A stretch of DNA of 36,539 bases from Gammaproteobacteria bacterium. Its GTDB lineage: Bacteria; Pseudomonadota; Gammaproteobacteria; Steroidobacterales; JABDKV01. Positions 18,172 to 29,397 of the stretch are shown one piece after another. The translations under genes and the position numbers were made by a program. The DNA is taken from assembly GCA_024638445.1 (NCBI GenBank), contig JAHEKH010000006.1, positions 20,636 through 57,174 on the forward strand. Reading direction: 5' to 3'. The notes below the pieces were generated by a model. That model saw nothing but the letters and a program-made list of their open reading frames with translations. It made no database searches and had not been told where the DNA came from. The stretch's first letter is position 1. Each line of letters opens with the position of its first letter.

Positions 18172-19389
18172 ATGGCTGAAAGCACTGTCGTAAAGCAATT
18201 CCCGTTTAACTGGGAAGGCACGGACCGCCGCGGCAAGCGCATCAAGGGCAAGACGATGGCCGTGAGCGAGACCGCCGTGCGCTCTGAGCTTCGTCGCCAG
18301 GGCATCATGCCGGCCAAGATCAGGAAACAGCGCACGCTGTTTGGCGAAGGCAAGGTTACCGCGCTCGATATCGCCATTTTCAGCCGCCAGCTGGCCACGA
18401 TGATGACTTCAGGTGTGCCGCTGGTTCAGGCGTTCGACATTATCGGCACGGGCAATGAGAACCGCGCCATGCAGAAGCTGGTGATGTCGGTCAAGGCGAG
18501 CGTCGAGGGCGGCACCAGCCTGGCTGAATCGCTGGCGCAGCACCCACTCCACTTCGACGATCTCTATGTGAACCTCGTGACCGCCGGCGAGCAGGCCGGC
18601 GCACTGGAAACGTTGCTCGACAAGATTGCCACCTACAAGGAAAAGACGGAGTCAATCAAGAAAAAGATCAAGAAGGCGCTGTTCTACCCGGCAGCGGTGC
18701 TCCTGGTCGCATTTATCGTCACGGCGATCCTGCTGATCTTTGTCATTCCGCAGTTCGAAAGCATGTTCCAGGGTTTTGGCGCAGACCTGCCCGGCTTTAC
18801 CCTGCTGGTCATCAACCTGTCGTTGTTCGTCAGAACCAAGGGCTTCCTGATAGCCGGCGGCCTGATCGCCGGTGTTTCGGCGTTCATTTTTGTAAAGAAG
18901 CGGTCGGCGAAGTTCCGGCATTTTCTTGATCGTGCCGCGCTGCGCCTGCCGATTATCGGCGCGATACTCACCAAGGCCGCCATCGCGCGCTTTGCACGGA
19001 CTCTGTCCACGATGTTTGCTGCCGGCGTACCGCTGGTCGAAGCCCTGCAGTCGGTAGCCGGTGCCACGGGCAACATCGTCTACGAACACGCGACCCTGAG
19101 AATGAAAGAAGAGGTTGCAACCGGTCAACGGCTGCAGCGCTCGATGGAAGACTCGGACCTGTTTCCCAACATGGCGGTCCAGATGATCGCCATCGGCGAA
19201 GAGTCCGGCTCGCTCGACCAGATGTCGGCCAAGGTCGCCGATTTCTACGAGGAAGAGGTGGACAACGCCGTCGACAGCATGAGCAGCCTGTTGGAGCCCT
19301 TGATCATGGGTATCCTGGGTATCCTGGTCGGCGGCCTGGTCGTTGCCATGTACCTGCCCATATTCAAGATGGCGTCGGTTGTCGGTTAG
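18172..19389 (+). CDS. pilC: Type IV pilus inner membrane platform protein PilC
   Basis: A 405-residue GspF-family protein with two repeated cytoplasmic helical domains. The first begins IFSRQLATMMTSGVPLVQAF (about 66-85) and the second RFARTLSTMFAAGVPLVEAL (about 268-287). Three membrane helices lie near 170-195, 215-240 and the C-terminus (GILGILVGGLVVAMYLPIF). It anchors PilB and passes pilins into the growing fibre. AGG precedes the ATG by a few bases. Part of a pilB-pilC-pilD run. Confidence 0.96.
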   Translation: MAESTVVKQFPFNWEGTDRRGKRIKGKTMAVSETAVRSELRRQGIMPAKIRKQRTLFGEGKVTALDIAIFSRQLATMMTSGVPLVQAFDIIGTGNENRAMQKLVMSVKASVEGGTSLAESLAQHPLHFDDLYVNLVTAGEQAGALETLLDKIATYKEKTESIKKKIKKALFYPAAVLLVAFIVTAILLIFVIPQFESMFQGFGADLPGFTLLVINLSLFVRTKGFLIAGGLIAGVSAFIFVKKRSAKFRHFLDRAALRLPIIGAILTKAAIARFARTLSTMFAAGVPLVEALQSVAGATGNIVYEHATLRMKEEVATGQRLQRSMEDSDLFPNMAVQMIAIGEESGSLDQMSAKVADFYEEEVDNAVDSMSSLLEPLIMGILGILVGGLVVAMYLPIFKMASVVG

Positions 19390-19431
19390 CCCCGGCCCGG
19401 CTGCGCACCCTCTCAACCGCAACGGGGCGGC

Positions 19432-20328
19432 ATGACCGAACTGCTCGAACTGCTGCGCCTCTATCCTGCGATATTTGCCGCTGCCGGTGGTCTGTTCGGA
19501 CTGCTGATAGGCAGTTTTCTCAACGTCGTCATACATCGCCTGCCGATCATGATGGAGCGGGAATGGCGCCGGCAGTGCGCCGAACTGGAGGAACGCGAGC
19601 TGCCTGCGGAAGAAACGCCGTATACCCTCGTCAAGCCACGATCGGCATGCCCTGCCTGTCAACGGCCGATCCGTGCCATCGAGAACATTCCCGTAATCAG
19701 CTGGCTCGTGCTGCGCGCAAAGTGCGCCGGTTGCGGGGCACCGATATCGGTACGTTATCCGGCGGTGGAATTACTCACGGGCGTGTTGTCGGTGGCTGTG
19801 GCCTGGCGCTTTGGTGTCAGCTGGGAAACGCTGGCGGCGCTGTTGTTCACCTGGTCACTCATCGCGCTTTCGGGAATCGATTTCGACACCAAGCTGTTGC
19901 CTGATTCCATCACGCTGCCGCTGTTGTGGCTGGGACTGCTGCTGAGCCTGTTCCACCTGCAAACCGACGCGCAGCGGCTGTTTGTCGATCCACGCACGGC
20001 AATTATCGGTGCGGCAGCCGGTTACCTCTCGCTGTGGTCGGTTTACCAGCTGTTCAAACTGGCAACCGGCAAAGAAGGCATGGGTTTTGGTGACTTCAAG
20101 CTGCTGGCCGCCCTCGGCGCCTGGCTGGGATGGCAGGCTCTGCCGCTGATCATCATTCTCAGTGCAGTTGTCGGTGCGGTTACCGGTATTGCGCTGATGG
20201 CGCTGGCGAGCCGCGGCCGTGAGGTGCCGATGCCTTTCGGACCTTTCCTGGCGGCGGCCGGGTGGATCGCACTGATGTGGGGCGACCAGCTCACCGCAGC
20301 CTATCTGCGCATGTCGGGTATGGCATGA
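19432..20328 (+). CDS. pilD: Prepilin peptidase / N-methyltransferase PilD
   Basis: A 298-residue integral membrane aspartyl protease that cuts the prepilin leader after Gly and methylates the new N-terminus. The N-terminal cytoplasmic loop carries the zinc pair Cys73/Cys76 (CPAC) and Cys98/Cys101 (CAGC). The catalytic aspartates lie in GIDFDTKLLPD (about 148-158) and in the GFGDFK motif (Asp221). It has about eight hydrophobic helices. It may also process type II secretion pseudopilins. The stop overlaps the coaE start (ATGA), so the two are translationally coupled. Confidence 0.96.
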   Translation: MTELLELLRLYPAIFAAAGGLFGLLIGSFLNVVIHRLPIMMEREWRRQCAELEERELPAEETPYTLVKPRSACPACQRPIRAIENIPVISWLVLRAKCAGCGAPISVRYPAVELLTGVLSVAVAWRFGVSWETLAALLFTWSLIALSGIDFDTKLLPDSITLPLLWLGLLLSLFHLQTDAQRLFVDPRTAIIGAAAGYLSLWSVYQLFKLATGKEGMGFGDFKLLAALGAWLGWQALPLIIILSAVVGAVTGIALMALASRGREVPMPFGPFLAAAGWIALMWGDQLTAAYLRMSGMA

Positions 20329-20915
20329 AGGTCGGGCTGACGGGCGGAATTGCCAGCGGCAAGACAACGGTGGCAAACCTCTTCGCGGAACTGGGTGTGC
20401 CCGTCATCGACACTGATGAGATTGCCCGCGAGGTGGTCGAACCCGGCCAGCCCGCGCTGGAACGTCTCGTGGAAGTATTCGGCGAGGAGATTCTCGATCC
20501 TGCCGGCCGGCTCAACCGGCGCCACCTGAGGGACCGGGTTTTCGCCGACCAGGATGAGCGCAGGAAGCTCGAATCCATCGTCCATCCGCTGATTGGCAGG
20601 GAAACAATGGCCAGGGCCGCAGCGGCCGGCGGGCCGTACCAGCTGCTGGTCGTACCTTTGCTGTTCGAAACCGGGATGGATCGGCTGGTCGACCGGGTCC
20701 TGGTTGTTGACTGTCCGCCACAAATCCAGCTTGAGCGACTGATTTCAAGGGATAACGAGTCGCCGGAAAGCGGCAGGCGCATCCTCGATGCTCAAATGGA
20801 CCGGGCGGAACGGCTTGGCCGCGCCGACGATGTCATTGTGAACGACGGCGATCTGGACAGCGTACGCGACGCCGTGACCCGCCTGCACCGGACCTACACG
20901 ACCCTAGCTGACTGA
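20325..20915 (+). CDS. coaE: Dephospho-CoA kinase
   Basis: A 196-residue P-loop kinase catalysing the last step of coenzyme A synthesis. The start is the ATG that overlaps the pilD stop; MKVGLTGGIASGKTT then gives the P-loop at residues 7-14. An open frame 21 codons further upstream lies inside pilD and has no family support. DTDEIAREVV and the late TRLHRTY helix fit the family. The pilD-coaE-zapD-yacG order is common in gammaproteobacteria. Confidence 0.96.
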   Translation: MKVGLTGGIASGKTTVANLFAELGVPVIDTDEIAREVVEPGQPALERLVEVFGEEILDPAGRLNRRHLRDRVFADQDERRKLESIVHPLIGRETMARAAAAGGPYQLLVVPLLFETGMDRLVDRVLVVDCPPQIQLERLISRDNESPESGRRILDAQMDRAERLGRADDVIVNDGDLDSVRDAVTRLHRTYTTLAD

Positions 20916-20977
20916 CGCTGCTTGTATTTTTTGGCAGTGCTGTTATTTTTGTCGCTCTGGGGGACCGTAGGGCCATA

Positions 20978-21781
20978 ATGTCCAATCCTGCGCCAACGCT
21001 GACGGCGCCCGAACCGGGGCTGCAACTCGTTACTTACGAGCAACCGCTCACCGAGCGCATGCGCACGTTCCTGCGCCTGGAATTCCTGTTTCGCCAGGCG
21101 GCACATCACTCATCCGGCCAGGGCACCTGGGAAACCCGGGCTGCGATAGGCAGCCTGCTGGACATCCTCGCTATCGTAACCCGCGCCGACGTCCGCAAGG
21201 ATGTCTTGCACGAACTCGAACGTTACGCGTTCGACCTCGAGCAGTATCGCTCCCAGCCCGGCGTCGACAGCGCCAGACTCGCCTCCCTGCTGAACAACGT
21301 CCAGTCGCTGCGTGACCAGCTGAACGGATGCAGCAAGCAGTTGACCAAGAAGATCGCCGACTGCGATTTCCTGAGCGCCGTTCGCCATCGAAGCGCGATA
21401 CCGGGTGGCACCTGCGAGTTCGATCTTCCCGATTACAGCCACTGGCTGAATCGTTCCTTCAACGATCGTCGCCAGGATTTCGATGGCTGGCTGGAGTCAT
21501 TGTGTCCCTTGCGCGATGCGGTCAGAAAGCTGTTGTGGCTGACACGGGAAAGCGCAACGTCCTCCGAACAGGTTGCCGTTAGCGGCATGTTCCAGCACGT
21601 GCTCGAACGAAATGCGGGCACCCAGCTGTTGCGCGTCGCCTTGCCGTGTGACGCTGATGTTTACCCGGAGATCAGCGGCAACCAGCACCGTTTTACGGTT
21701 CGCTTCCAGCAATGGCACAGCGTTACCGAACGGCCAACGCAAACCAGCGAAGACATCAACTTTTTCCTGACCTGCTGTTGA
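20978..21781 (+). CDS. zapD: Cell division protein ZapD (YacF)
   Basis: A 267-residue protein that bundles FtsZ filaments at the Z ring. The N-terminus [19 protein letters not shown] (about 20-38) is the ZapD signature, followed by the helical domain and a beta-rich C-terminal half ([17 protein letters not shown]). The 62-bp gap after coaE has a T-rich stretch with a possible weak promoter (TTGTAT-N16-TATTTT). Its partner ftsZ lies about 7 kb downstream on the opposite strand. Confidence 0.95.
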   Translation: MSNPAPTLTAPEPGLQLVTYEQPLTERMRTFLRLEFLFRQAAHHSSGQGTWETRAAIGSLLDILAIVTRADVRKDVLHELERYAFDLEQYRSQPGVDSARLASLLNNVQSLRDQLNGCSKQLTKKIADCDFLSAVRHRSAIPGGTCEFDLPDYSHWLNRSFNDRRQDFDGWLESLCPLRDAVRKLLWLTRESATSSEQVAVSGMFQHVLERNAGTQLLRVALPCDADVYPEISGNQHRFTVRFQQWHSVTERPTQTSEDINFFLTCC

Positions 21782-21960
21782 AGCCGAAAAACGTAGTCTG
21801 TCCTACCTGCCAGGCACCGGTAGCCTGGAAACCTGAGTCGACCTGGCGGCCGTTTTGCAGCGAACGGTGCCGGCTGATCGACCTCGGCGAATGGTTCAAC
21901 GAGGAACACCGGATTGCCGACGATAACGGCGAATCGGCCGCACCCGACCTCCCCGACTAG
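21778..21960 (+). CDS. yacG: DNA gyrase inhibitor YacG, zinc protein
   Basis: A 60-residue protein with one treble-clef zinc site: CPTC then CSERC, with the [11 protein letters not shown] segment typical of YacG. YacG binds GyrB and inhibits gyrase in E. coli. I take TTG 21778 as the start, which overlaps the zapD stop (TTGA) and gives the family's short N-terminus [11 protein letters not shown]. An ATG at 21712, inside zapD, would add 22 residues with no family support. The stop shares the bases CTAG with the stop of the opposing mutT gene. Confidence 0.88.
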   Translation: MKPKNVVCPTCQAPVAWKPESTWRPFCSERCRLIDLGEWFNEEHRIADDNGESAAPDLPD

Positions 21961-22907
21961 TCCGCCCAGAACGCTCCGATACCCGCTGTGCCCTGACCGC
22001 CATGGCTCCTCGCGACAGCGGATTCTTCCGGCCTCATACCGCCGATGGCGTAGACCGGCAGCGCCACGCCATCAGTCAGTTCCCGAAACCGCTGCCAGCC
22101 TGTCCCGGACGCCCCCGGATGCGATGTCGTCGGCCGCACCGGGCCCAGCACCGCAAAATCCGCGCCAATCCCCTGGGCAAGGCTGAGTTCGGCAGCATCG
22201 TGACAGGATGCCGCGACCGCAAGTCCGTCTGGCAACGATGCGCCGGCAAGCCGATCCAGGAAACGCGACGGCACATGGATACCGGCGGCACCACAGGCAA
22301 GGGCCAGTGAAATCGCGTAGTGCGGTTCAGCATTGATCATTACCGAGGCAGAACCGGCGGACTGCACCGCTGCCACCGCCAGGGTATGCAGGTGCTCATC
22401 GCTGATGCCGGGCACTCGCAGCTGAATCAACTGCGTCCCGGCGGCAACCGCGCGCGTCACTGCGGCTGCCAACGCCGCGGGCTCCTTAAGACCCGGCGGC
22501 GTAATCGCGTAGACCGGCGGCAGCCCGAGAGCGGTTACCACCGGCAGATCAGCAGGCAGCAGTCCTGCCGCGAGCATCTCCCGAGGTCTTAACCACTGCA
22601 GCGCCTGTCCTTCCAGTCCGTCCGGCTCACCGCGTAGCCCGTCCACCCGCCATACGTCCAGCGTTACGCGTCGTTCGGGGTAGCTATGGGTATAGCGAAT
22701 CAGCGGTGTGCAAAGCGTAACTTCGACGCCCAGTTCCTCGCGCAGCTCGCGGGCCAGGCCGTCGCGCGGCTGCTCGCCCTGTTCCAGCTTGCCACCGGGA
22801 AATTCCCACGCGCCGGCCATATGTGTGCCGGGCAGACGCTGCGCCAGGAGATAACGCCCCCGACCGTCCGGGATGACGCCGGCAACGACGTGGATGTGGC
22901 CGGCCAC
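21957..22907 (-). CDS. mutT: MutT Nudix hydrolase fused to a thiamine-phosphate-synthase-like domain
   Basis: A 316-residue fusion. Residues 1-130 are a Nudix domain with a complete Nudix box from Gly39 to Val61 (Glu45, Arg53-Glu54, Glu57-Glu58), as in MutT, which hydrolyses 8-oxo-dGTP to keep it out of DNA. Residues about 130-316 are a TIM-barrel ThiE/TenI-like domain ([38 protein letters not shown]). The usual ThiE phosphate-binding and Lys residues look only partly kept, so catalysis by this half is doubtful. The same fusion is known as MutT in Pseudomonas and relatives. It starts 11 bases after secA on the same strand. Confidence 0.93.
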   Translation of the reverse strand: MAGHIHVVAGVIPDGRGRYLLAQRLPGTHMAGAWEFPGGKLEQGEQPRDGLARELREELGVEVTLCTPLIRYTHSYPERRVTLDVWRVDGLRGEPDGLEGQALQWLRPREMLAAGLLPADLPVVTALGLPPVYAITPPGLKEPAALAAAVTRAVAAGTQLIQLRVPGISDEHLHTLAVAAVQSAGSASVMINAEPHYAISLALACGAAGIHVPSRFLDRLAGASLPDGLAVAASCHDAAELSLAQGIGADFAVLGPVRPTTSHPGASGTGWQRFRELTDGVALPVYAIGGMRPEESAVARSHGGQGTAGIGAFWAD

Positions 22908-22918
22908 GGGCCGTCAGG

Positions 22919-25627
<2,709 letters not shown>

Positions 25628-25778
25628 GCTATTGATTTCCTTTAAGTGTTTCTCGAGCGCAACGGGCGGCCAGACCATGACACTGGGGGCGCGGCAACCC
25701 GCCTTCAAGCCTGCGCCCGACTCCGGACGGCAACCTTATCCATCTGCGGCCGTCTCGTCTAGCGCCAAATACGGGACA

Positions 25779-25805
25779 GTGACCTGATTCAAAGAATTAG
25801 GTCAC
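25779..25805. repeat. REP-like 27-bp palindrome upstream of secA
   Basis: Two 12-base arms, GTGACCTGATTC and GAATTAGGTCAC, flank AAA. They pair throughout with one G-T step. It is flanked by ACGGGACA on one side. It lies in the 201-bp space between the M23 gene (stop at 25829) and secA, the longest gap in this half of the window. No U-tract follows on either strand, so it is not a standard terminator. The shape is that of REP/RAYT-type or other dispersed palindromic elements, but no second copy is seen in this window. Confidence 0.5.
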
Positions 25806-25828
25806 CGCCTCTGTGGATTTTGGGAGGG

Positions 25829-26755
25829 CTAGTTGCGTTCGCCGATGAAATCGAGCGGATCGACCGGGCGACCGTTGTACATGACCTCGAAGTGCAGATT
25901 CGCACCCGTGGCCCGACCTGTGGAACCCATCAGGCCAACCACCTGGCCCTTCTCGACCCGGTCACCGACCGCGACGAGATTTTCCTTGTTGTGGGCATAG
26001 CGGGTGACGTAACCGCCGCCGTGATTGATCTCGACGAGATTGCCATACCCGTAACGCGGTGAGGACCACGTAACGACACCGGCGCCGACGGCCATGATCG
26101 GCGTGCCTTCGCGACCGGCGAAATCCAGGCCTTCGTGCCGGGCTCGCTTGCCGCTGAACGGATCGGTACGCATCCCGAAATACGACGAGACCCAGCCCGA
26201 CGACAGCGGCCAGCCTTCCGGGTGCACCTGCTCGTGCAGATTTCGCGTCATCAGCATGTCTTCGAGTACACCAAGCTGCTGGTGACGGTCGCCCAGGAGG
26301 TTTTCCAGGCTGCCAAGCTCGGCGCTCAGGTCAGCAACACCCCGCGACGGACGATCGCCCTGCAATGCCGGGCCACCGAGACCGGGCTGACTGGAGAAAT
26401 CGAATTCGCCGTCATCGAGGTTGGCCATCTGCGACAGCCGCGCACCCAGTGCGTTGAGCCGGATGACGTTTGCCTGCAGCTGCCCGATACGAGCGGACAA
26501 GGCATTAATGTTCTCGCGAGCGGTCTTGCGTACTTCCGCCAGCTCGCCTTCCTGGCTGTCGATCACCTGCTCGAGTTCGACGACACGCACGTCGGGATCG
26601 ACCTGCAGCGTCTGTGCCGAGTAAAAATAACCGCCCGCGAATATCATGGCGCCCACGGCCGCCATCACGACCAGCGCTGCAAATAGGGTTCGCGGCCGCT
26701 TCAGATCAATCTGACGCGACGAGCCCCGGCTCTTTGTGAATATAATGACGTTCAT
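25829..26755 (-). CDS. Membrane-anchored M23 family metallopeptidase
   Basis: A 308-residue protein with one membrane anchor (about 24-46), a coiled coil (about 55-110), a linker, and a C-terminal LytM/M23 domain. Zinc ligands His207 and Asp211 (HEGLD) and His288 (LHFEV), and His255 (YAHN), are present. The second catalytic His of the usual HxH pair is Asn286 (NLHF). It may be a cell-wall endopeptidase or a degenerate amidase activator like EnvC/NlpD. An M23 gene next to secA and lpxC is seen in other gammaproteobacteria. It is divergent from dciA with a 36-bp space between them. Confidence 0.9.
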   Translation of the reverse strand: MNVIIFTKSRGSSRQIDLKRPRTLFAALVVMAAVGAMIFAGGYFYSAQTLQVDPDVRVVELEQVIDSQEGELAEVRKTARENINALSARIGQLQANVIRLNALGARLSQMANLDDGEFDFSSQPGLGGPALQGDRPSRGVADLSAELGSLENLLGDRHQQLGVLEDMLMTRNLHEQVHPEGWPLSSGWVSSYFGMRTDPFSGKRARHEGLDFAGREGTPIMAVGAGVVTWSSPRYGYGNLVEINHGGGYVTRYAHNKENLVAVGDRVEKGQVVGLMGSTGRATGANLHFEVMYNGRPVDPLDFIGERN

Positions 26756-26791
26756 CGACGCTGCGTATCTTTAAGTAACCGTTATTCCCAT

Positions 26792-27106
26792 ATGTCCACC
26801 CGCAAGCTCAAACCCCTGAAAGAACTGCTGGGCGGTGCCGACACCCCGGTCGGCCGAATTCTGGAGCGAAGCGCCGAGATCGACACACTCACTGCCGAAG
26901 TGAGGCGTCTGCTGCCAGACTCATTGAGGCCACATCTGCTAGCCGCAAACCGACGCGACGAGACCCTCTGCCTGGTCGCGGATTCGGCGGTCTGGGCGGC
27001 GAAATTTCGCTACCACGGGCCGGACATTCTCATATCCCTAAGAGGGACACAAGGACCGGGTTTGCAGAAAATACGCGTGAGTGTTTCGGGCAGCGGCATC
27101 ACCTGA
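26792..27106 (+). CDS. dciA: DciA-type DUF721 protein, replicative helicase loader candidate
   Basis: A 104-residue protein of the DUF721 family, with the domain (about residues 10-100) containing LLPDSLRPHLLAANRR and LCLVADSAVWAAKFRYH. DciA is the ancestral bacterial helicase operator that interacts with DnaB and replaces DnaC in lineages lacking it. It is the only plus-strand gene in the last 15 kb, lying between the M23 gene and lpxC and converging with lpxC. The 74 bp after its stop hold no clear terminator. Confidence 0.85.
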   Translation: MSTRKLKPLKELLGGADTPVGRILERSAEIDTLTAEVRRLLPDSLRPHLLAANRRDETLCLVADSAVWAAKFRYHGPDILISLRGTQGPGLQKIRVSVSGSGIT

Positions 27107-27180
27107 AACGCCGTGTCGTTGCCGGTTCCGGCGGCCTCAGTGGCCAGACTTATGTAAAGTCAAAGACTTAGCGGAGACGC

Positions 27181-28092
27181 CTACTGCGCTGCAGCAGGGC
27201 TGAGGTATCCCGCCGGGGCAGTTTCCCGATCCTCGAAGGTCACTTCCTCGAAGGCAGTCTCATCTGCCAGGGTTGCCCGCAGCAGCTGGTTATTCAGGCC
27301 GTGGCCCGACTTGAAGCCCCGGAAGCGGCCAATCAGGCTGCGACCCATCAGCGAAACGTCGCCGATCGCATCGAGAATCTTGTGCTTGACGAATTCGTCC
27401 TCGTAGCGCAGCCCGTCTTCGTTCAGAACCCGGTAATCGTCGAGCACGACGGCGTTGTCCATGGTGCCGCCGAGCGTTAGGTTCTTTTGCCGCAGCTTCT
27501 CCGCGTCCCGCATGAAGCCGAACGTCCGGGCCCGGGAAATCTCCCGCAGGAACGCGGTGGACGAAAAGTCGATAGCGCCTTTTTGCGTGTGCCGCTTGAA
27601 TACCGGGTGATCGAACTCGATTTCGAATTCCAGCCGGTAGCCGTCGTGCGGATGAAACTCCGCCCAACGGTCACCGTCTTCCACCCGCACAGGCTTGAGA
27701 ATCCGGACAAAACGCTTGGGCGCATTCTGCTCTTCGATGCCAGCCGATTGCAGCAGGAACACGAAGGGTCCGGCGCTGCCGTCCATGATGGGAACTTCCC
27801 CCGCACTCAGGTCCACGTACACATTGTCGATGCCCAGCCCCGCCATTGCAGAGAGGAGATGTTCAACGGTCGTGACTTTGGCGTCGCCATGAATCAGCGT
27901 CGTTCCCAGGAAGGTCTCGCCGACGAGGTCGGCCCGGGCCGGGATATCGGCCGGCGGGTCGAGATCGGTCCGTCGGAACACGACACCGGTATCCGGGGCG
28001 GCCGGCCGCAGGGTCATGTAGACCTTCTTGCCGGTGTGCAGCCCCACGCCGGTGGCGCGGATCGAGTTTCTCAGGGTGCATTGTCTGATCAT
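27181..28092 (-). CDS. lpxC: UDP-3-O-acyl-N-acetylglucosamine deacetylase LpxC
   Basis: A 303-residue zinc enzyme that makes the committed step of lipid A synthesis. Counted from the ATG at 28092 ([22 protein letters not shown]), the zinc ligands are His78 (VEHLL), His237 and Asp241 (HKILDAIGD), matching His79/238/242 of E. coli. An upstream in-frame start 19 codons earlier has no family support. CAGG precedes the ATG. It is the last gene of the dcw run and is separated from ftsZ by 105 bp of relatively AT-rich sequence that may hold its own promoter. Confidence 0.97.
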   Translation of the reverse strand: MIRQCTLRNSIRATGVGLHTGKKVYMTLRPAAPDTGVVFRRTDLDPPADIPARADLVGETFLGTTLIHGDAKVTTVEHLLSAMAGLGIDNVYVDLSAGEVPIMDGSAGPFVFLLQSAGIEEQNAPKRFVRILKPVRVEDGDRWAEFHPHDGYRLEFEIEFDHPVFKRHTQKGAIDFSSTAFLREISRARTFGFMRDAEKLRQKNLTLGGTMDNAVVLDDYRVLNEDGLRYEDEFVKHKILDAIGDVSLMGRSLIGRFRGFKSGHGLNNQLLRATLADETAFEEVTFEDRETAPAGYLSPAAAQ

Positions 28093-28197
28093 GTAAATAC
28101 CTGGACCTGGCGCCTGCGAGGGTCCCAATCGGGCGCGGTAACGTAACACAATTGCAAAAATATCCGCAAGCCTATGATTCCAGTAAGCTTTGCTCCA

Positions 28198-29340
28198 TCA
28201 GTCGGCCTGGCGGCGCAAAAATGCCGGAATATCCAGCAGTTCCTCGACCGCGGCGGCACCCGTGGTGCCATCGCCTACCGCCCGCTGGCGCTGGACCGTC
28301 GGGCGTTCCAGGGAACTGTAGTTGGGCTCACCGGCGCTGGTCCTTTGGACCTCACGAACCGGCGCAGGTTGCGCCCGGACGACCGGCCGGCCCAGCCCGG
28401 TGGCGACGACCGTCACCCGCAGGGTCTCGTCCATGTCCGGATCGATCACGGTGCCGATGACCACGGTAGCCTCGTCAGAGGCGAATTCCTTGACCGTTGT
28501 GCCGACTTCCTCGAACTCGCCGATCGCCAGGTCCATGCCGGCCGTCACGTTGACCAGCACACCGTTGGCGCCGGCCAGGTCGATATCTTCCAGCAGCGGG
28601 CTGGACACGGCAGCTTCGGCCGCTTCCCTGGCACGCTCGTCGCCGGTACCGGCTCCGGAACCCATCATGGCCATACCCATTTCCGCCATGACCGTACGCA
28701 CGTCGGCAAAGTCGACGTTGATCAGGCCCGGGCGCGTGATCAGTTCGGCGATACCCTGCACCGCGCCCTGAAGGACTTCGTTGGCCGATGCGAAAGCATC
28801 GAGCAACGTGGTGCCGTGACCCATCACGCTCAGCAGCTTCTGGTTCGGGATGGTGATCAGCGAATCGCAAAAACGCGACAGCTCGCTGATACCGTTGTCG
28901 GCAACCTGCATACGCTTGCTCCCTTCCATCGCGAACGGCTTGGTGACCACCGCAACGGTCAGGATGCCCAGCTCCTTGGCAACCTGCGCCACGATCGGCG
29001 CCGCACCGGTACCGGTGCCGCCACCCATGCCGGCAGTAATGAACAGCATGTCGCTGCTCTCGATCACCTCCTGGATCCGGTCACGATCTTCCATCGCCGC
29101 CTGGCGGCCGATGTCGGGATCGGAACCGGCACCGAGGCCCTTGGTGATATTGCAGCCGATCTGCAGCGCGGTCGGCACGGCTGTGTTTTTCAGCGCCTGC
29201 GAGTCGGTGTTGGCACAGATGAACTCGACGCCATCTATTCCTGTCTTCACCATGTGCGAGACGGCGTTACCGCCGCCACCGCCAACGCCGATCACCTTGA
29301 TCACGGCGTTTTGACTGTAAGCATCCATTAGCTCGAACAT
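28198..29340 (-). CDS. ftsZ: Cell division protein FtsZ
   Basis: A 380-residue tubulin-like GTPase that forms the Z ring. It has the GVGGGGGNAV loop near residue 19, the tubulin signature GGGTGTGAAP (about 106-115) and the T7 loop (NVDFADVRTVM). A variable Pro/Ala/Arg-rich linker leads to the conserved C-terminal peptide DIPAFLRRQAD, which binds FtsA and ZipA. The start has AGAGGAGA upstream. It lies 57 bases after ftsA. Confidence 0.98.
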   Translation of the reverse strand: MFELMDAYSQNAVIKVIGVGGGGGNAVSHMVKTGIDGVEFICANTDSQALKNTAVPTALQIGCNITKGLGAGSDPDIGRQAAMEDRDRIQEVIESSDMLFITAGMGGGTGTGAAPIVAQVAKELGILTVAVVTKPFAMEGSKRMQVADNGISELSRFCDSLITIPNQKLLSVMGHGTTLLDAFASANEVLQGAVQGIAELITRPGLINVDFADVRTVMAEMGMAMMGSGAGTGDERAREAAEAAVSSPLLEDIDLAGANGVLVNVTAGMDLAIGEFEEVGTTVKEFASDEATVVIGTVIDPDMDETLRVTVVATGLGRPVVRAQPAPVREVQRTSAGEPNYSSLERPTVQRQRAVGDGTTGAAAVEELLDIPAFLRRQAD

Positions 29341-29397
29341 GTCGTTTCTCCTCTCTGGTTTAAGTGTCTTGCGGCTTGTCTTTTGCAGCCGTCACTA

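Noticed and set aside
25628-25708. SecA starting at the upstream ATG (27 extra residues)
   Set aside because: The extra residues do not resemble SecA, while the TTG start yields the family N-terminus and has a ribosome binding site.
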